From: Odontesthes bonariensis
Taxonomy: Eukaryota > Chordata > Actinopteri > Atheriniformes > Atherinopsidae
DNA: 64,000 bases
Direction of reading: 5' to 3'
Assembly (NCBI RefSeq): GCF_027942865.1
Contig: NC_134524.1
Location: forward strand, 6,807,536-6,871,535
Part shown: positions 35,335 through 47,462 of the stretch, one piece after another
Layout of the letters: every line of letters begins with the position of its first letter
How positions within the stretch are numbered: the stretch's first letter is position 1
Made by a program: the position numbers and the translations under genes
The notes under the pieces: model-generated
What the model was told of the DNA's origin: nothing
Databases searched by the model: none
Seen by the model: only the letters and a program-made list of their open reading frames with translations

Positions 35335-36765
35335 CAACCCTATGATAGGGGACATTTTTGTCCACTTGGGCTGTACTTTCTCCTGTAATTTCACACTGTA
35401 GATAGTGATACTCATCATATTTGGTCCAGTTGTGCATTTTTTACTATTTTCTTTTATTTCAAAGACACATCATATACAATGCAATCTTTCATTGTGTAGA
35501 AAAAAAACTCCTTAATTTCTGAAAAGGGACATGTTTGTCCCCTTTTAAAACGTGTGCGTGTGTGTGCGCGTGTGTTTGCGTGTGTGTGCGTGCGTGCGTG
35601 TGTGTGTTTGCGTGTGTGTGCGTGCGTGCGTGTGCGTGTGTGTGTGTTTGTGTGTGTGTTTGCGTGTGTGTGCGTGCGTGCGTGCATGTGTGTGTGCGCG
35701 TGTGTGTGTTTGTGTGTGTGTTTGTGTGTGTTTGCGTGTGTGTGCGTGCGTGCGTGCATGTGTGTGTGCGCGTGTGTGTGTTTGTGTGTGTGTTTGTGTG
35801 TGTTTGCGTGTGTGTGTGCGTGTTTGTGTGCGTGCGTGTGTGTGTGTGTGCGTGCGCGTGCGTGTGTGCGTGTTTGTGTGCGTGCGTGTGTGTGTGTGTG
35901 CGTGCGTGTGTGTGTGCGTGCGTGTGTGTGTGTTTGTGTGTGTTTGCGTGTGTGTGTGTGTGTTTGCGTGTGTGTGCGTGCGTGTGTGTGTGTGTGCGTG
36001 CGTGTGTGTGTGTTTGTGTGTGTTTGCGTGTTTGCGTGCGTGTGTGTGTGTTTGTGTGTGTTTGCGTGTTTGCGTGTGTGTGTGTGTGTTTGCGTGTGTG
36101 TGCGTGCGTGTGTGTTTGTGTGTGTGTGCGTGCGTATGTGTTTGCGTGTGTGTGTGTTTGCGTGTGTGTGCGTACGTGTGTATGTGTTTGTGTGTGTGTG
36201 TGTGCGTGCACGTGTGTGTGTGTGTGTTTGCGTGTGTGTGCGTGCGTATGTATGTGTTTGTGTGTGTGTGCGTGCGCGTGTGTGTGTTTGCGTGTGTTTG
36301 CGTGTGTGTGTGCGTGCGTGTGTGTGTGCGTGCGTGTGTGTTTGCGTGCGTGCCATAGTCTAATGCTGTATTCATTATAATGGATGTCTATGGGAGCCGT
36401 TTCTGTAATCTGCCATTGCAGAAAAACTAAAAAGCTGTAAAAACTGATGTTGTTGCTCATCAATGACATATCCCAGACCTAATAATCCCCCATAGAATAT
36501 TTCACTTTGCATTGCATATATTGAAAATACAGCAGTTTTTGTGTGAGTTTTTAAACAGAAATTGGTGTTTACCTCATATACACTGGTATTTAAAGGGTTA
36601 ATTTTTTGAAAATAATTGAAAACTTGGTGGTTATGATCAGAACTGAAGTGAAAGAAAAGATTAATGAAAAAAAAAGTGGAAAAAAATATTAACATATGGT
36701 GTTTTGGGGATCATTTTAGAAGGGGACAAAAATGTCCCTTTTCAGAAATTAAGGAGTTTTTTTTT
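35335..36765. repeat. Inverted-repeat element around a long TG/TGCG microsatellite
   Basis: CTCCTTAATTTCTGAAAAGG (near 35510) has its inverse at about 36738-36760, and GGGACATTTTTGTCC-like palindromes occur near 35349 and 36725. Between them, 35552-36350 is about 800 bp of TGTGTGCG, TGTTTGCG and TGCGTGCG units, so all its long ORFs are artefacts. Alternating purine-pyrimidine DNA of this length may form Z-DNA. Confidence 0.8.
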
Positions 36766-36769
36766 TTTT

Positions 36770-37310
36770 TTTAAATCAGGCATAACAAAAAAATTAAAAA
36801 TCCCTAAAAATCAATGTTTTTGCTAATCATTGACATATCCCAGACCAGAATTATTCCTTCTCCCTACACACACACGACCCTTCTGTAACACATATACATA
36901 CAAGCTCCCATATAGGATTCAAGGATTTTATTTGTATTCCTACAGCAAAATTTTGTTGGCACTCAAGAACAACAGACAAAACAACAACAATGAAGAAAAT
37001 AAAGTATTGTGAATAAAAAATAAAAATAAAGTGTTGAGCAGTAAAAACAGTTAGAAATAAATTAGAAAAAGATATATACAGTTCTAAAAATGGTGGAATT
37101 ATAAATATGGTGGAAGTAAACATTGAATAAAATAGAATAGAAAAATATTTTATTCATTATTCATCTACATGATTTATTACTCATATTGACACAGTATATG
37201 TAATATAATATTGCACATATATAATGTACAAGCTCAGTACAGTTTTTTTTTTTAAAGGCCCAGAAAAGTAAGAGTTATAATTCCAGGTCATTCCAGCGTT
37301 ATACTACCCT
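36770..37310. other. AT-rich repeat debris
   Basis: 36780-36850 resembles 36430-36480 (CATTGACATATCCCAGACC), so part was duplicated. 36915-37140 looks like an AT-rich retroelement tail. No gene. Confidence 0.4.
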
Positions 37311-37379
37311 GTTAGGCTTGCAACTGGGGCTGGGGAGCTAAAACCCTTGAAAAATAACTGTTTGCACAGCTTCTCACGT

Positions 37380-37720
37380 ACGCTGCCTCTCTGTAACTTC
37401 AGGGTAGTTAATTTTGCGATGTGGTGCAGCCTTACTTTGTGAAATACAGACACCACAAATGACACAAGCATCATCTCTAAGCCTGACAATCTCACCCGTC
37501 TTGTCAAAATCACCAGATTTGAAGTGCTTACAGAGCTTTGACGACTCAGTCGCAACAAAACCCTCCCGTCTTATAGCAACTTCCCAATGCCTCCTCAAGC
37601 TAATTCTAACAATTAACCATAAATTAAAGTGAAGGCACATACATAGAACCACATCATCAGCTGTACACTCACTATACTCACTAGAACTAAAGTTCATTTG
37701 TTTTTTAACTGTAACAAAAA
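37380..37720 (-). pseudogene. THAP-domain fragment
   Basis: Minus strand reads LRRHWEVAIRREGFVATESSKLC..HFKSGDF...VRLRDDA, the second half of a THAP zinc finger (W, C..HF and the following D/R/L residues). The first Cys pair is not seen. The source could be a THAP-bearing transposon or a host THAP gene. A 75-bp direct repeat (TAACAATTAACCAT..GTGAAGGCACATACATAGAA) lies at 37604 and 37812. Confidence 0.5.
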
Positions 37721-37939
37721 ACAAAGCCAGACCTCCATAAAACTGACCTGTGGTGAAAAAACGTAAGAAACAAACAAAACCTGACTAAAATTAACTAAAA
37801 TTCCACAGATTCTAACAATTAACCATTAATTAAAGTGAAGGCACATACATAGAACTACATCATAAGCTGTATACTCACCACAAACGCCCTGTGTACATTT
37901 CTGATTCTGATTAATATTCAATCAGTGGATTTAGTAAAA

Positions 37940-38984
37940 TCAAAGTCTTAAGATGTTTCTGATAGTCAGAACCGCTGCTATTAATGTTGCTAATACTAAT
38001 TCTCCTATTATCAGTACCAGTGTAGTGTTGAAGCCGATCCATCCTGGACTGTCTGGTTGTGGACTGTCAGGTTGTGGACTGTCTGGTTGTGGACTGTCTG
38101 GTTGTGGACTGTCTGGTTGTGGACTGTCTGGTTGTGGACTCTCAGTCGGTCTCTGAGGTTGGGAGAGATCAGCAGCTGCTGTAAAGGACACAAAATGAAG
38201 GTGATTTATGGAAATAGAAAACATTTATTTAGTAATTCTTCAGCTGCTGTCAGAGAAGCTGTTGTTTGAGATGTTTCCCTGCTTCTGATTCAGATAAATG
38301 CATCATTAGCAGGCTTTTGCAAAGCTCAACAATCTTTTAAAGAGATATATTTAATCTGAATCGGGTGTATTGAAGCAGGGAAACATCTAAAACCTGAAGG
38401 ATAGCAGCCTTCGAGGACCTGATGTGGACATGTGAACTCACCAGTGACGTTGAGTCGACATCTTCCAGAGCCGGAGCCATAATCAGTCTTCACTTCACAC
38501 AGATACAGACCAGAGTCCTCAGTCCTGAGTCTGGACACATTAAGTCTGATTCGTCCTTCTCTGAGGGCGTCTTTGTCACTCTGGACTCGTCCTGCAAACT
38601 CTTCATCCTGAGACTCTGACACCTCAGCACCTCCATGAACACGATACAGGAGTAAAACTCTGTGATCAGTTCTCAGTTCACAGAAGATATACAGGGAGCT
38701 CCAGGAGCTGTCAGGTTTGGTTGTGAACGTCCACTCCAGAGTGATGCTGTGCTTCTCCTCTGCCTGATAGGAGCTCTGTGGCACATTCACTACAAATGTT
38801 GCTGCTGAGGAGACAGAGAGGGACAGAGAGGAGCAGACACTCTGTAACATGTGGCAGCAATGATCTGCACTATCTAAGCAAACACAGAAGATGATCAAAG
38901 TGTTTGGACTTGATAAAGTGAAGATGGAAACTGACCACAGACACATGAAGTGAGGATGATGAGCAGCAGGATCCTGCAGATCAT
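37940..38984 (-). CDS. Ig receptor A: single V-domain, B7-like type I membrane protein (216 aa)
   Basis: Three coding exons with phase-1 borders: signal peptide 38984-38936 (MICRILLLIILTSCVC), V domain 38804-38442, and stalk/TM/tail 38178-37940; joined length is 651 nt. The V domain (FVVNVPQSSYQAEEKHSITL...EDSGLYLCEV) resembles B7/PD-L1-type V sets. The B-strand Cys is Trp (ITLEWTF), the C-strand Trp is Cys (LYIFCEL), and the F-strand Cys is kept. The stalk has six SPQPD repeats. The TM region (VLIIGELVLATLIAAVLTI) contains a Glu and the tail is very short (RNILRL). Two non-coding exons lie upstream. It is probably a cell-surface immune recognition protein; the ligand is unknown. Alternatives: a butyrophilin-like or CD276-like fish family. 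Confidence 0.8.
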
Positions 38985-39079
38985 CTTCTCCCTGTGAGAG
39001 GAGACAGAGGTGAAGAGTCGCCTCATTTTACAAACACAAACACACAATCATCAACAGCTAGAAGCAGAGAAACACATAC

Positions 39080-40981
39080 CCTCTCTTCTGCCTCTGATCC
39101 ACCACAAGACAGGAGCTGACTGCAGGCTCAATGAGATCAACTGCTGCTCAGCAGGAAAGGTAGCAGCATGAGGGGGCGGAGCCAAACAGCTGGAATAAAG
39201 CAGGACAGCTTTCAGTAAGGCAGCCTTCAGTCTGTGCAGGAAGACACACAAGCATTCACATTCACTTACAATTCTCCCTTTAATCAGATATCTCCCAGCC
39301 CATAGGCCACATCAGGCACCTTCAGCTCTACTTTCACATTTTCCTTCAAACTAGTTGAAAAGCAGAATGAAAATGAGGTTCATTAGTTTTCTTCTCAATA
39401 AGACACCGAAACACCCTATTTGATCTGCACTGAGTTTAAAGTATTGCACACCACTACCCTGAACCTGAGACCTCAGAGGAAATGCAACAGAACCAAGGCT
39501 GAAATAATCTCTGACTGTAACTCCTGGGTAAAAAACGAAAAAAAGACTTTTAAAGACTTTTAAAGACTAACTCCTGACACCCTCTTACATCTAAAGACAA
39601 TGTCGCTGAGTTTGAAGTCACAGACCAAAGATTTTACAAAAACTCCAGATCGAAGCAGCTTTGAAGTATTTTTTAGTAGAATAAGCAACTTATATCAACC
39701 TTTTATATCTGCACACTGGGAAAAAGGTATGAGGGGCCGTTTAGGACTTAACTTTTGAGACACTCTCACACTCACTATTGAAACACTCACACATACATAC
39801 ATACTCTGTAAACCTATGCACGCTCATATATAAAACACTATACACACTCGTCTGAAACACTTACACATACATATGAGAAACACACACACATACATATATA
39901 CTTCTGTGTCATATACACATACATATGAAATGCTTGCATGCATACAAGTGAAACATTTATACGTATCTATCTGAAACACTCATGCATTCACATATGAAAA
40001 TGTTATATATACATATGTTGTTGAACACTTATACCTTCATAAGTGAATCTCTTGCATATGATTACAAATGTATAAAAAGTTTAGACATTACAAAAAATAA
40101 TCAATAAATATTCAATAACTTCACTAGGATACAGTGTAGTGTCACCAAACTCACTACACACTTCACTGGTCTCCTACAGATTACACTACAACTTGGTTTG
40201 AAAGAAATTTTTTGTTTGATTATTTTTTGTAATGTCTCTCTTGGGTTGCACTTTGTAGACGGTCCCTGCTCGCTGCTCTCACAGCCGGCTGCACAGAAAC
40301 ACTAATGTTATTGGTGTGGCTCCGAGGATGGCTCGTTTTGATGAAAGTTAGGTTGTAGCTCCTTGTCTGTCTTACTACGGTTGAAAATATGCGTGTTTTG
40401 TGTTTTAACAACGTCTCACTTCTGAGTTATTGATCCCGGAAGTCCGAATCTGCCAATATCTTTCCAACTTTTAATTATCAAATTAAAGAAAATATCTAAA
40501 CATTCAACATAAGAATTGTCTCAGAACTGATGTGAATAAGTGTTAAAATGTTAAAAATATTTGATTTCATCTTAAATTCAAAATGTAACAAAGACTTTGT
40601 GATTATCTGTGCAGAACATTTTCCATTTTAACTGCTTCTTATCCTGAACATGTTCCAGTAAAACTGATTCTATTCAGATCACACAGTAAAAGTAACAACT
40701 TTACTTTTCCAAACACAGAATTATTGTCAGAACAGCAGCAACAAAGACTTTCTGTGTCAAACATCTGGACACATTACCTTCTCTCCTCTCCTTCTTCCTC
40801 TAGAACATGAAGCTGTTATTCAGGCAGCTCAGAAGTTTGGTTTGTCCGCAGCTTGCTGAATAAATAGTGGATATGACCCATCAGAGAAGATTTAGATCCA
40901 TTAAGTTCTGCTGGAGCTGTGATGCTGTCTGTTGGACTAACTGATGCTCTGCTTGGTAGGAAATGATAATGAGTATTTATA
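39080..40981 (-). promoter_or_regulatory. Promoter and two 5' UTR exons of Ig gene A
   Basis: TATAAATA at 40981-40974, a leader exon from about 40947 to the donor at 40778 (GAAG|GTAATG), then a 152-bp second leader exon 39231-39080 (CTGCACAG acceptor, GTATGTG donor). The same layout recurs in genes B and D. A 66-aa ORF over exon 2 starts outside the exon and is not thought to be translated. The intron (39232-40777) holds segments shared with the upstream regions of C and D. Confidence 0.6.
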
Positions 40982-41049
40982 CTCAAAGTGGAGTCATGTG
41001 ACTCACCCTGAGAAATAGAATCATCCAATCAGAGTTCAGATTCATTTCC

Positions 41050-41865
41050 TCCCTGTTTGTTGAAAGTTGTTGTTCTTTCTCATTTCCCTTCTGTTGTGTA
41101 GCTTCCAACTTCGACACAGTCAATTCAATCTTCAATTCGTGGGTCTTCGGCACCAAAATGTTGTGTAGTTTTCAGCTTCGAATGATGGTCAAACGGTTGC
41201 ACAGTATTACAAAGATGTAGTATATATTTAAACTAAGGCAGGTTTGCGACTTGCAACTTCATCTCATGGAATCCTTCATTCAACTAACGTATAAGCATTA
41301 ATCATTACTTCCTGTTCATCAAAATAAAAGTATCTTCAGTCATCACATTCAAACTAATATTTCTACCATCAGGAAGTAACATATTCTCCAATATTCCCTG
41401 TAAATAATGTAAATACTTTCTCTTAATTCTTTTTAAACTAAACAATATCAATCATGTCAATTTACTATTAGATTCAAATAATAATTCACAACACCTTCAT
41501 CTAGCCACTCAGACAGTTGTTTCTGCTACAGTTAAAAGTTAAAGGGATGTTTGTTTTTCTCCTCCTTCACCATGTTCTGACAGCTATGGTTTCTGTCTTT
41601 CTAAGGAACCTTAAATGACTAATTTTGAACTGACTGAGGCTGAATGGTTCAGTCAAGCTGATGTGATAAGACCACAGACTGTACTGAGCAGCTCAGTTTA
41701 CTTTCAGTTTTACACATAAACAGTCACGTACTCTGGTCACGTGGTTTACAGGAATCCGCAGAAGTGTTTCCATAAACTTTTGAGACATTTCATCCGTTGT
41801 GTGGTGAGGCTGTTTTTAGCTTATAATCAGATATTTAGTACAAGTGGAATATCTCGCTGCTCGGT
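41050..41865. other. Upstream flank of Ig gene A, nothing recognised
   Basis: No supported gene. The stretch around 41530-41660 (CACCATGTTCTGACAGCTAT) matches inverted sequence near 55560-55610 in front of gene D, so it belongs to the duplicated Ig unit. Confidence 0.45.
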
Positions 41866-41867
41866 CA

Positions 41868-42850
41868 TGAAGGCAAGGCATCTTTATTTATATAGCACAT
41901 TTCATACCACAGGCAACTCAATGTGCTTAACATAAAGACAAGGCATTTAAAAGAACAGCATAAAGCAGCATAAAAACAAGCAATTTAAAGAGAAAAAGAA
42001 ATAGAATAAAAAATTAAAACACAGTTAAAAGCAATCAAAGAAGAGGGGAAAAATAAAGATATAAACTCAACCATAAGCACACCGAAAGAGAAATGTTTTT
42101 AACCTGGATTTAAAAGTGCTTACAGTTGGGGCTGATTTCAGTTCTGCTGGTAGTTTGTTCCACTTGTGTGCAGCATAACAGCTAAAAGCTGCTTCACCGG
42201 GTCCAGTTTGAACTCTGGGCTCCACTATCTGACCTCAGTCAGCAGATCTCAGAGCTCTGCTGGGTTTATACTCTGCCAGCATGTCATTCATGTGTTCTAG
42301 ACCTGAACCGTTCTGTGATTTGTAGACGAGCAGCAGAACTTTAAAATCTATTCTGTATCTGACCGGGAGCCAATGTAAAGACCTGAGAACTGGGGTGATG
42401 TGATGTGATCTCTTTGTTCTGGTTAAAACTCGGGCTGCAGCGTTCTGAATGAGCTGCAGCTGTTTGAGACTCTTTTGGGGGAGTCCAGTCAGAAGACCGT
42501 TACAGTAGTCAAGTCTGCTGGAGATGAAAGCATGAATCAGCTTCTCCTGATCTGTTTGGGACATGAAACCCTTCATCCTGGAGATGTTCTTAAGTTGATA
42601 AAAGGCTGATTTGGTGACTGATTTGATATGATAGTTGAAGGACGGGTCTGAGTCTATCCGAGGTTCCGGACTTGGTCTTTAGTTTCTAGAGACAGTGACT
42701 CAAGATGTTTACTGACAGCAAACCTCTTCTCTTTGTTGCCAAACACAATGACCTCAGTTTTTTCTTGATTTAACTGAAGGAAATTTTGGTTCATCCACTT
42801 TTTGACTTGCTCTAAGCAATGATGATTGTTTTTGAAAGAACACCTGGTCA
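41868..42850 (-). mobile_element. 5'-truncated L2-clade LINE
   Basis: Minus strand encodes the end of a reverse transcriptase (WMNQNFLQLNQEKTEVIVFG) and the C-terminal segment (SSRLDYCNGLLTGLP, then HHITPVLRSLHWLPVRYRID), broken into two frames. The 3' tail is at 41868-41930 (inverse of GCTATATAAATAAAGATGCC). The 5' truncation joins duplicated block X1 at about 42860. Confidence 0.75.
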
Positions 42851-43894
42851 AAGTCCATGAAATCTGAAACATCCTCTCTGTGTGTGAAGTATTCAGGTTC
42901 CTGAAGATCCTGATGATGTTCTGACGTGTTCACTGACATCAAACTGTGCAGGTTCACAGGAAGTGAAGTTTTTCTTTCTAATGACACAAACAGTGTTGCA
43001 GTTCTGCATCGATCCACAGTGATTCTGCAGCATTGGAGCACTTTGTTGTCTGAAAACTGTCCAATTTCTGACCTTCAGTCCAGAGTTCATTTTCAGCTTT
43101 AAGCTTCTTTTATTTCTCCACATAAAGCTTTGATGTTTGTTCTGGTGAAGCTGAAACAGGCAGCCTTCTGCTGGTCCTCCTGTCTGATGATACAGCCAGC
43201 TGATATTCAGCGTCTGTTCTCGTCTTTCTATCATCGTGTGTAAGCTTGAAAGAAAAAAAAAGCCAAAATACATGTTAAAATGAACCTTTCCAGCATTAAA
43301 AAGCTCCAAATAAACCTGCTGACTGGCAGATGTGCAGAGTTCCTGCAGCAAAGCATCAAATCTGCTCCCAGAACGCAGCGACTGTAACATGAACTCACTG
43401 AAGATTGTATTTGAAAGTGTTTGTTTCTGTTTAACTTTTTAAAATAACTCATCACATTTTCTCTGTTTTGTTTTGTTTGTGTGAAAATCAGAATAAAAGA
43501 AAATGTTTTGTTGTGAGCAGCGTCTCACATGAACTCTGAGATCTGAATCTGTGTTGAGTTTTAGGTCAGTGAGTAAATTTGATTTAAATGGCACTTTTCA
43601 AAGGTCACAAAGTGCTTTACAATGAAAATAAAACAATTAAAACATAATAACTGAAGCTCATTAGCATGTTAAATAAGGATAAAGCATACCATACAGTATC
43701 CAATACTTTTCAGAAAGCCAATTTAAATAGATGTGTTTGAAGAAGCTTTTTAAAAATGTCCACTTTTGCCAGCAAAAACAAAACCATACAACTCACCCAA
43801 AATGGCCGCCTGGTTTCAAAAGGCTCACATGGGCCACACCCTCCACTTAAATATCCTGAACTTCTTCTTTGCTTCTTCAAAGAGTCTGTTTACC

Positions 43895-44640
43895 CTAAGT
43901 GCTCCCCCTGCTGGACCCCCAGCTGCTATTGCTTCTTCTAATCCAAATCCACTGACTGGACTTTACTGCTTTATCTGACACTTCTTTCACTATTTTCCTC
44001 ACACTCTGTCCACTTACACCCAGCTCCCTCATCAATGAGACAACAGACTTTGCAACAAATCCTCTACAGCCTACTTCCACTGGACAGATTCTAACCTTCC
44101 ATCCTCGCTGCTCTGCTTCTGCCCCCAACTCCACATATCTAAGCTTTTTCCTTTCATATGCTTCTGCTACTAATTCCTCCCAAGGAACAGTCAGCTCCAT
44201 GAAATAGACTCTCATTCTACTCCTAGACCACAAGACTATATCAGGCCTTAGATTTGTAGAGGCTATCTCCTGGGCAACAACAAGCTTATTTCCTAAATCT
44301 ACCTGCATCTCCCAATCACAAGCATCCTCCAAGCTGCCGTGCCTCCTTATCGTCTTTTTAACTTTCTCCCCCTCTTGAACAAACTGAATTGCAACTCTCT
44401 TCACCTTAGACTCTCCTAAGTTTACCTGCCTTCGTTTATCTTCAATACCTGCAGCTAAGCTTCTTAATACTTGGTCATGTCGCCATGTATACCGGCCTTG
44501 TGACAGACTAACCTTACAACCTGACAAAATATGCCTTAGAGTTGCAGTAGCTGAACATAACGAACATAACGGGTCTCCATTTACCCAGAGTTTTAGGTTC
44601 TGGGGAGTTGGCAATACATCATATGTTGCTGATATATAAC
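43895..44640 (-). mobile_element. RLE-type LINE, C-terminal domain (copy in X1)
   Basis: The 239-aa frame has the zinc knuckle CSLCSATATLRHILSGC (CX2CX7HX4C), then YTWRHDQVL (the RHD motif), then RPDIVLWS..MELTVPWE (the PD..E endonuclease core) and CPVEVGCRGF. This order of knuckle, RHD and endonuclease is that of R2/R4/NeSL/Hero-type non-LTR retrotransposons. It is truncated upstream of the knuckle. The frame is open, but the copy arrived by segmental duplication or did so in its sister at 61 kb. Confidence 0.7.
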
Positions 44641-44827
44641 ACTGATATATTCACTCATATATTATTGTGTTTGTGTCGTGCTGTGTGTTTAATAAAGCTT
44701 TAACAAAACTGAAACCAGAGAAGGAAATTAAATAACATGTTTTCATGTTTTAAAAGACTTTATTTCTTATTTTAATAAAATATTTGACAGATGTTTACAC
44801 TGTAAAATCCTGACTGTGGGAACATAG

Positions 44828-45091
44828 ATGGGTGTGTTTTACAGATGTGTTACAGATGTCTTTGCTTTCATCTCAACAGAATGTATTGATCATTCAATCA
44901 GTGACTCAGTGAATGTTTTCAGTCCACTGGAGACTTTAATTGGTTTACATGTTGAAGATGCAACAATTATACTGTGTGATATCGTTGCACCGATCAGGCT
45001 TCAGCTGAGTCGTCCTCGGTCAGAAGGAAAGGCCCACTCCAGGTACATAGTCCGAACAAGTTTAATGAACAAGTGGCAGATAGAGGAATAA
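44828..45091 (+). other. Unrecognised 87-aa ORF, conserved in two duplicated blocks
   Basis: IGLHVEDATIILCDIVAPIR and SEGKAHSRYIVRTSLMNKWQ are encoded; a plausible acceptor (TTTCATCTCAACAG) precedes ECIDHSIS. The copy at 61654-61917 differs by one residue (FSPLE/FRPLE) and some silent changes. No family recognised. It may be the last exon of a lost gene. Confidence 0.35.
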
Positions 45092-45810
45092 CAGCATTAA
45101 AGGCTTTACAAGATACAGGTCTGCAGTATTTGATGAAGTGCGTGTGTATGTGAGTGGTCATCTGAAATAAAGGTGTAAAAATGTGTATTAATTACTGTGT
45201 AACACCCTATACAGCCTACACTATATAATGAATTAACAGCTGAGTCTAATCCAGCTGGCAGTAACATTAAATGATCAGTAGATGGCACCCTTAGACAGTA
45301 TATAGAGTTAACCTCAACATGTATAAATTCACAAATAGACTTACAACAGGTTACTACTAAACAGGAAATGGACTACAAAGACAGTGAAGCTAACATCCAC
45401 TTTAGAAAACAGTTTTTCAGGACAGGTCAACGAGCATCTTTACAAAATAAAGCAAACCTGAGTATTGTGAACAGAAACTGAGTATTTTGACTGAGCTGGG
45501 ATTTAGTTCAAGACTCTTTTTTTATTCTAATTCATCAAATGTTTCAGGCGTTCATCATTTCCTGTTCACTGTTCATGTATCTGCATATAACATGCTAACT
45601 TATTCTTCTCTTTATTTATTACCTGCTGTAAAGCACTTTGGTACATCGTAAGGATTGTCTGTAAAGGGCTGTATAAATAAAGAACATTTACATTTAACTG
45701 TGTGTGTCTCAACCTTATTGCTGCTGATGTCTAGATTGGAGTCACATTAAAGAATCAACATTTCCAAAGAGAATAAACTGAAGGACCATGCATCTGGGAA
45801 ACCGCTCCAA

Positions 45811-46074
45811 GTGAAGATGGATGTTAGTGATTCTGAGCGGGACAGAGAACGGGCACTTCTCTCATTCTATGAACAGACTGAAGGTCAGAAATTGGACAGT
45901 TTTCAGACAACAAAGTGCCTCCAATGCTGCAGAATCACTGTGGATCGATGCAGAAGTGCAACACTGTTTGTGTCATTAGAAAGAAAAACATCACTTCCTG
46001 TGAACCTGCACAGTTTGATGTCAGTGAACATCAGCTGTGTGAGGAGCATTACTGCCCCCTGCTGGACTGATTAG
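45811..46074 (+). other. Unrecognised ORF (MKMDVSDSERDRERALLSFY), five related copies in the window
   Basis: Related ORFs lie at 50651-50418 (minus), 62638-62871 (plus), and partially at 43041-42754 and 59889-59683 (minus). They share EGQKLDSFQTTKSLQCC and CRTATLFVSLERKTSLPVNL. They face the 3' ends of the Ig genes. No family recognised; the product and translation are unknown. Confidence 0.35.
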
Positions 46075-46269
46075 AAGCTGCAGCAGCCACTGATAATGGA
46101 GCCTTTTTTTCTTCTTCTGTGATAATATTCATAGAATCAGAGAAGAAGAATCCACAGAGTCCTCTTAGTCTCTACTCAGATGTTGGTCCTCTCTGTCTTT
46201 CATCCAGTTTGTTTGTCTCAGTTCATGAAGACAGTCTGAGAGGTGAAAAGGTCAGAGGTCTGTCTGGAT

Positions 46270-47432
46270 TAGGGTTGCCAACCGTCCCTTGAAAAATGGA
46301 ATCGTCCCGTATTTAGAAACAACAGCACCTGTCCCGTATTGAGCTGAAAGGGGACGCACTTTGTCCCGTATTACTGTCAGAATCAGAAAAATAGTCAGTA
46401 TCATGCCAATGGAAATGAATAACGGGGCTTTATATGAAAATGTACGGTAAACTTGTTCCCAGGCCCTGTCCTGCTCTGTGACCAATGAGCTGACAGCATA
46501 TTCACACCCAAGAATACGCTGTCAGCTCATTGGTCGAGGAGGTACTGTTGCTCGCGGAGAAGATAGCAGCAGACAACAAGGCAGCAGCATGGGTGACAGT
46601 AAGCAGACTCTGCTTTAAGCAGTGGTGGACAAAGTACTCAACTCCAGTACTTGAGTTAAAGTATTGATACTCATGGTCAAATCTTACTCAACTACAAGTT
46701 CAAAATTTTACTCAAGTTAAAATACTGAAGAACTTACTTTTAAAGATACTTAAGTATTCAAAAGTACAAAGTACGTTTTCTAATATCAGTACATTGCTGT
46801 ATTGATTTATGAATGCTTTTACAGAACCATGTAACTCTCTGAAACCACTTAATGTAGACTTTTTGCACCACTCTGCTACAAAATAACAACAACACGGCAG
46901 CTCTGAGCTAACAGTGCAATAGTACGCGTTCATTCATTCATTGGTCTTAAAGTATTGGTGAAATAAAGACAGATAATGCCTTATTTAGAGGCTGTATTGT
47001 CTCTGTTCTCTCCCGTTATATGGATATACGCTGATCTCCAGTGATCTAAATATCTTCCGAAGGACGCCGACTTTCACCAAACTGTTATCGGTGAGTAGAT
47101 GAACGTATTTTATGCCAGAAATAAGGTCCAGGTTTAAAAAAAAAAAAAAAGTACTTCTCCTTTAAGACAGACACTTATTTTATTCAGTTAATTTTGGTAT
47201 TTTGTATTAAAGTGAATTCCTGAACAATAATTTGTTTTCCATGTGTTCATGTCACTCAAAAAAATATGCATCTAATTCAATTCAGGTTCGAGTTAAATCG
47301 TTAAAAAATCATTTCACTCACAATAAAAGGGGCTAAAAAAGTCACCAGGCTAGGAAGAGGGAAGGCAATCGGGTCGGCCGGCCCTTCTAATGAGGTATCC
47401 CTTATTTATTTTTCAGGGAGTTGGCAACCCTA
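46270..47432. mobile_element. hAT element with perfect 8-bp duplication in the 3' flank of Ig gene B
   Basis: TAGGGTTGCCAAC and its exact inverse end at 47432, flanked by gtctggat on both sides (46262-46269, 47433-47440). The empty site survives beside gene D (rc of CACATCCAGACAGACC at about 59040). A partial second element (CAGTGGTGGACAAAGTACTC, 46618 on), a common fish hAT MITE, is nested inside. No transposase is visible. Confidence 0.8.
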
Positions 47433-47462
47433 GTCTGGATGTGCAGGAAAAGCAGCCTCATT

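Larger units (their letters stand above)
42861..46080. repeat. Segmental duplication block X1
   Basis: Matches 59690-62930 in the same orientation at a spacing of about 16.83 kb, nearly identical over 3.2 kb. Part of it (44640-46080) also occurs inverted at 50400-51540. In order it holds an unknown exon-like ORF (43390-42893, minus, MLQSLRSGSRFDALLQELCT), an RLE LINE fragment, an 87-aa ORF and a second unknown ORF. It travels with the Ig genes. Confidence 0.8.

Noticed and set aside
35454-36469. Long ORFs on both strands rich in His-Thr or Cys-Val
   Set aside because: They are readings of the TG/TGCG microsatellite; every frame is open because the repeat has no stops.
37374-37724. A functional THAP gene
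   Set aside because: Only the second half of the finger is present and no further domain follows.
38057-38269. Trp/Leu/Cys-rich ORFs opposite the Ig stalk repeats
   Set aside because: Shadow of the 15-bp SPQPD repeat on the antisense strand.
42893-43390. 165-aa ORF read as a whole gene
   Set aside because: It runs through what look like several exon and intron pieces; only the first 40 residues look exon-like and I cannot name them.
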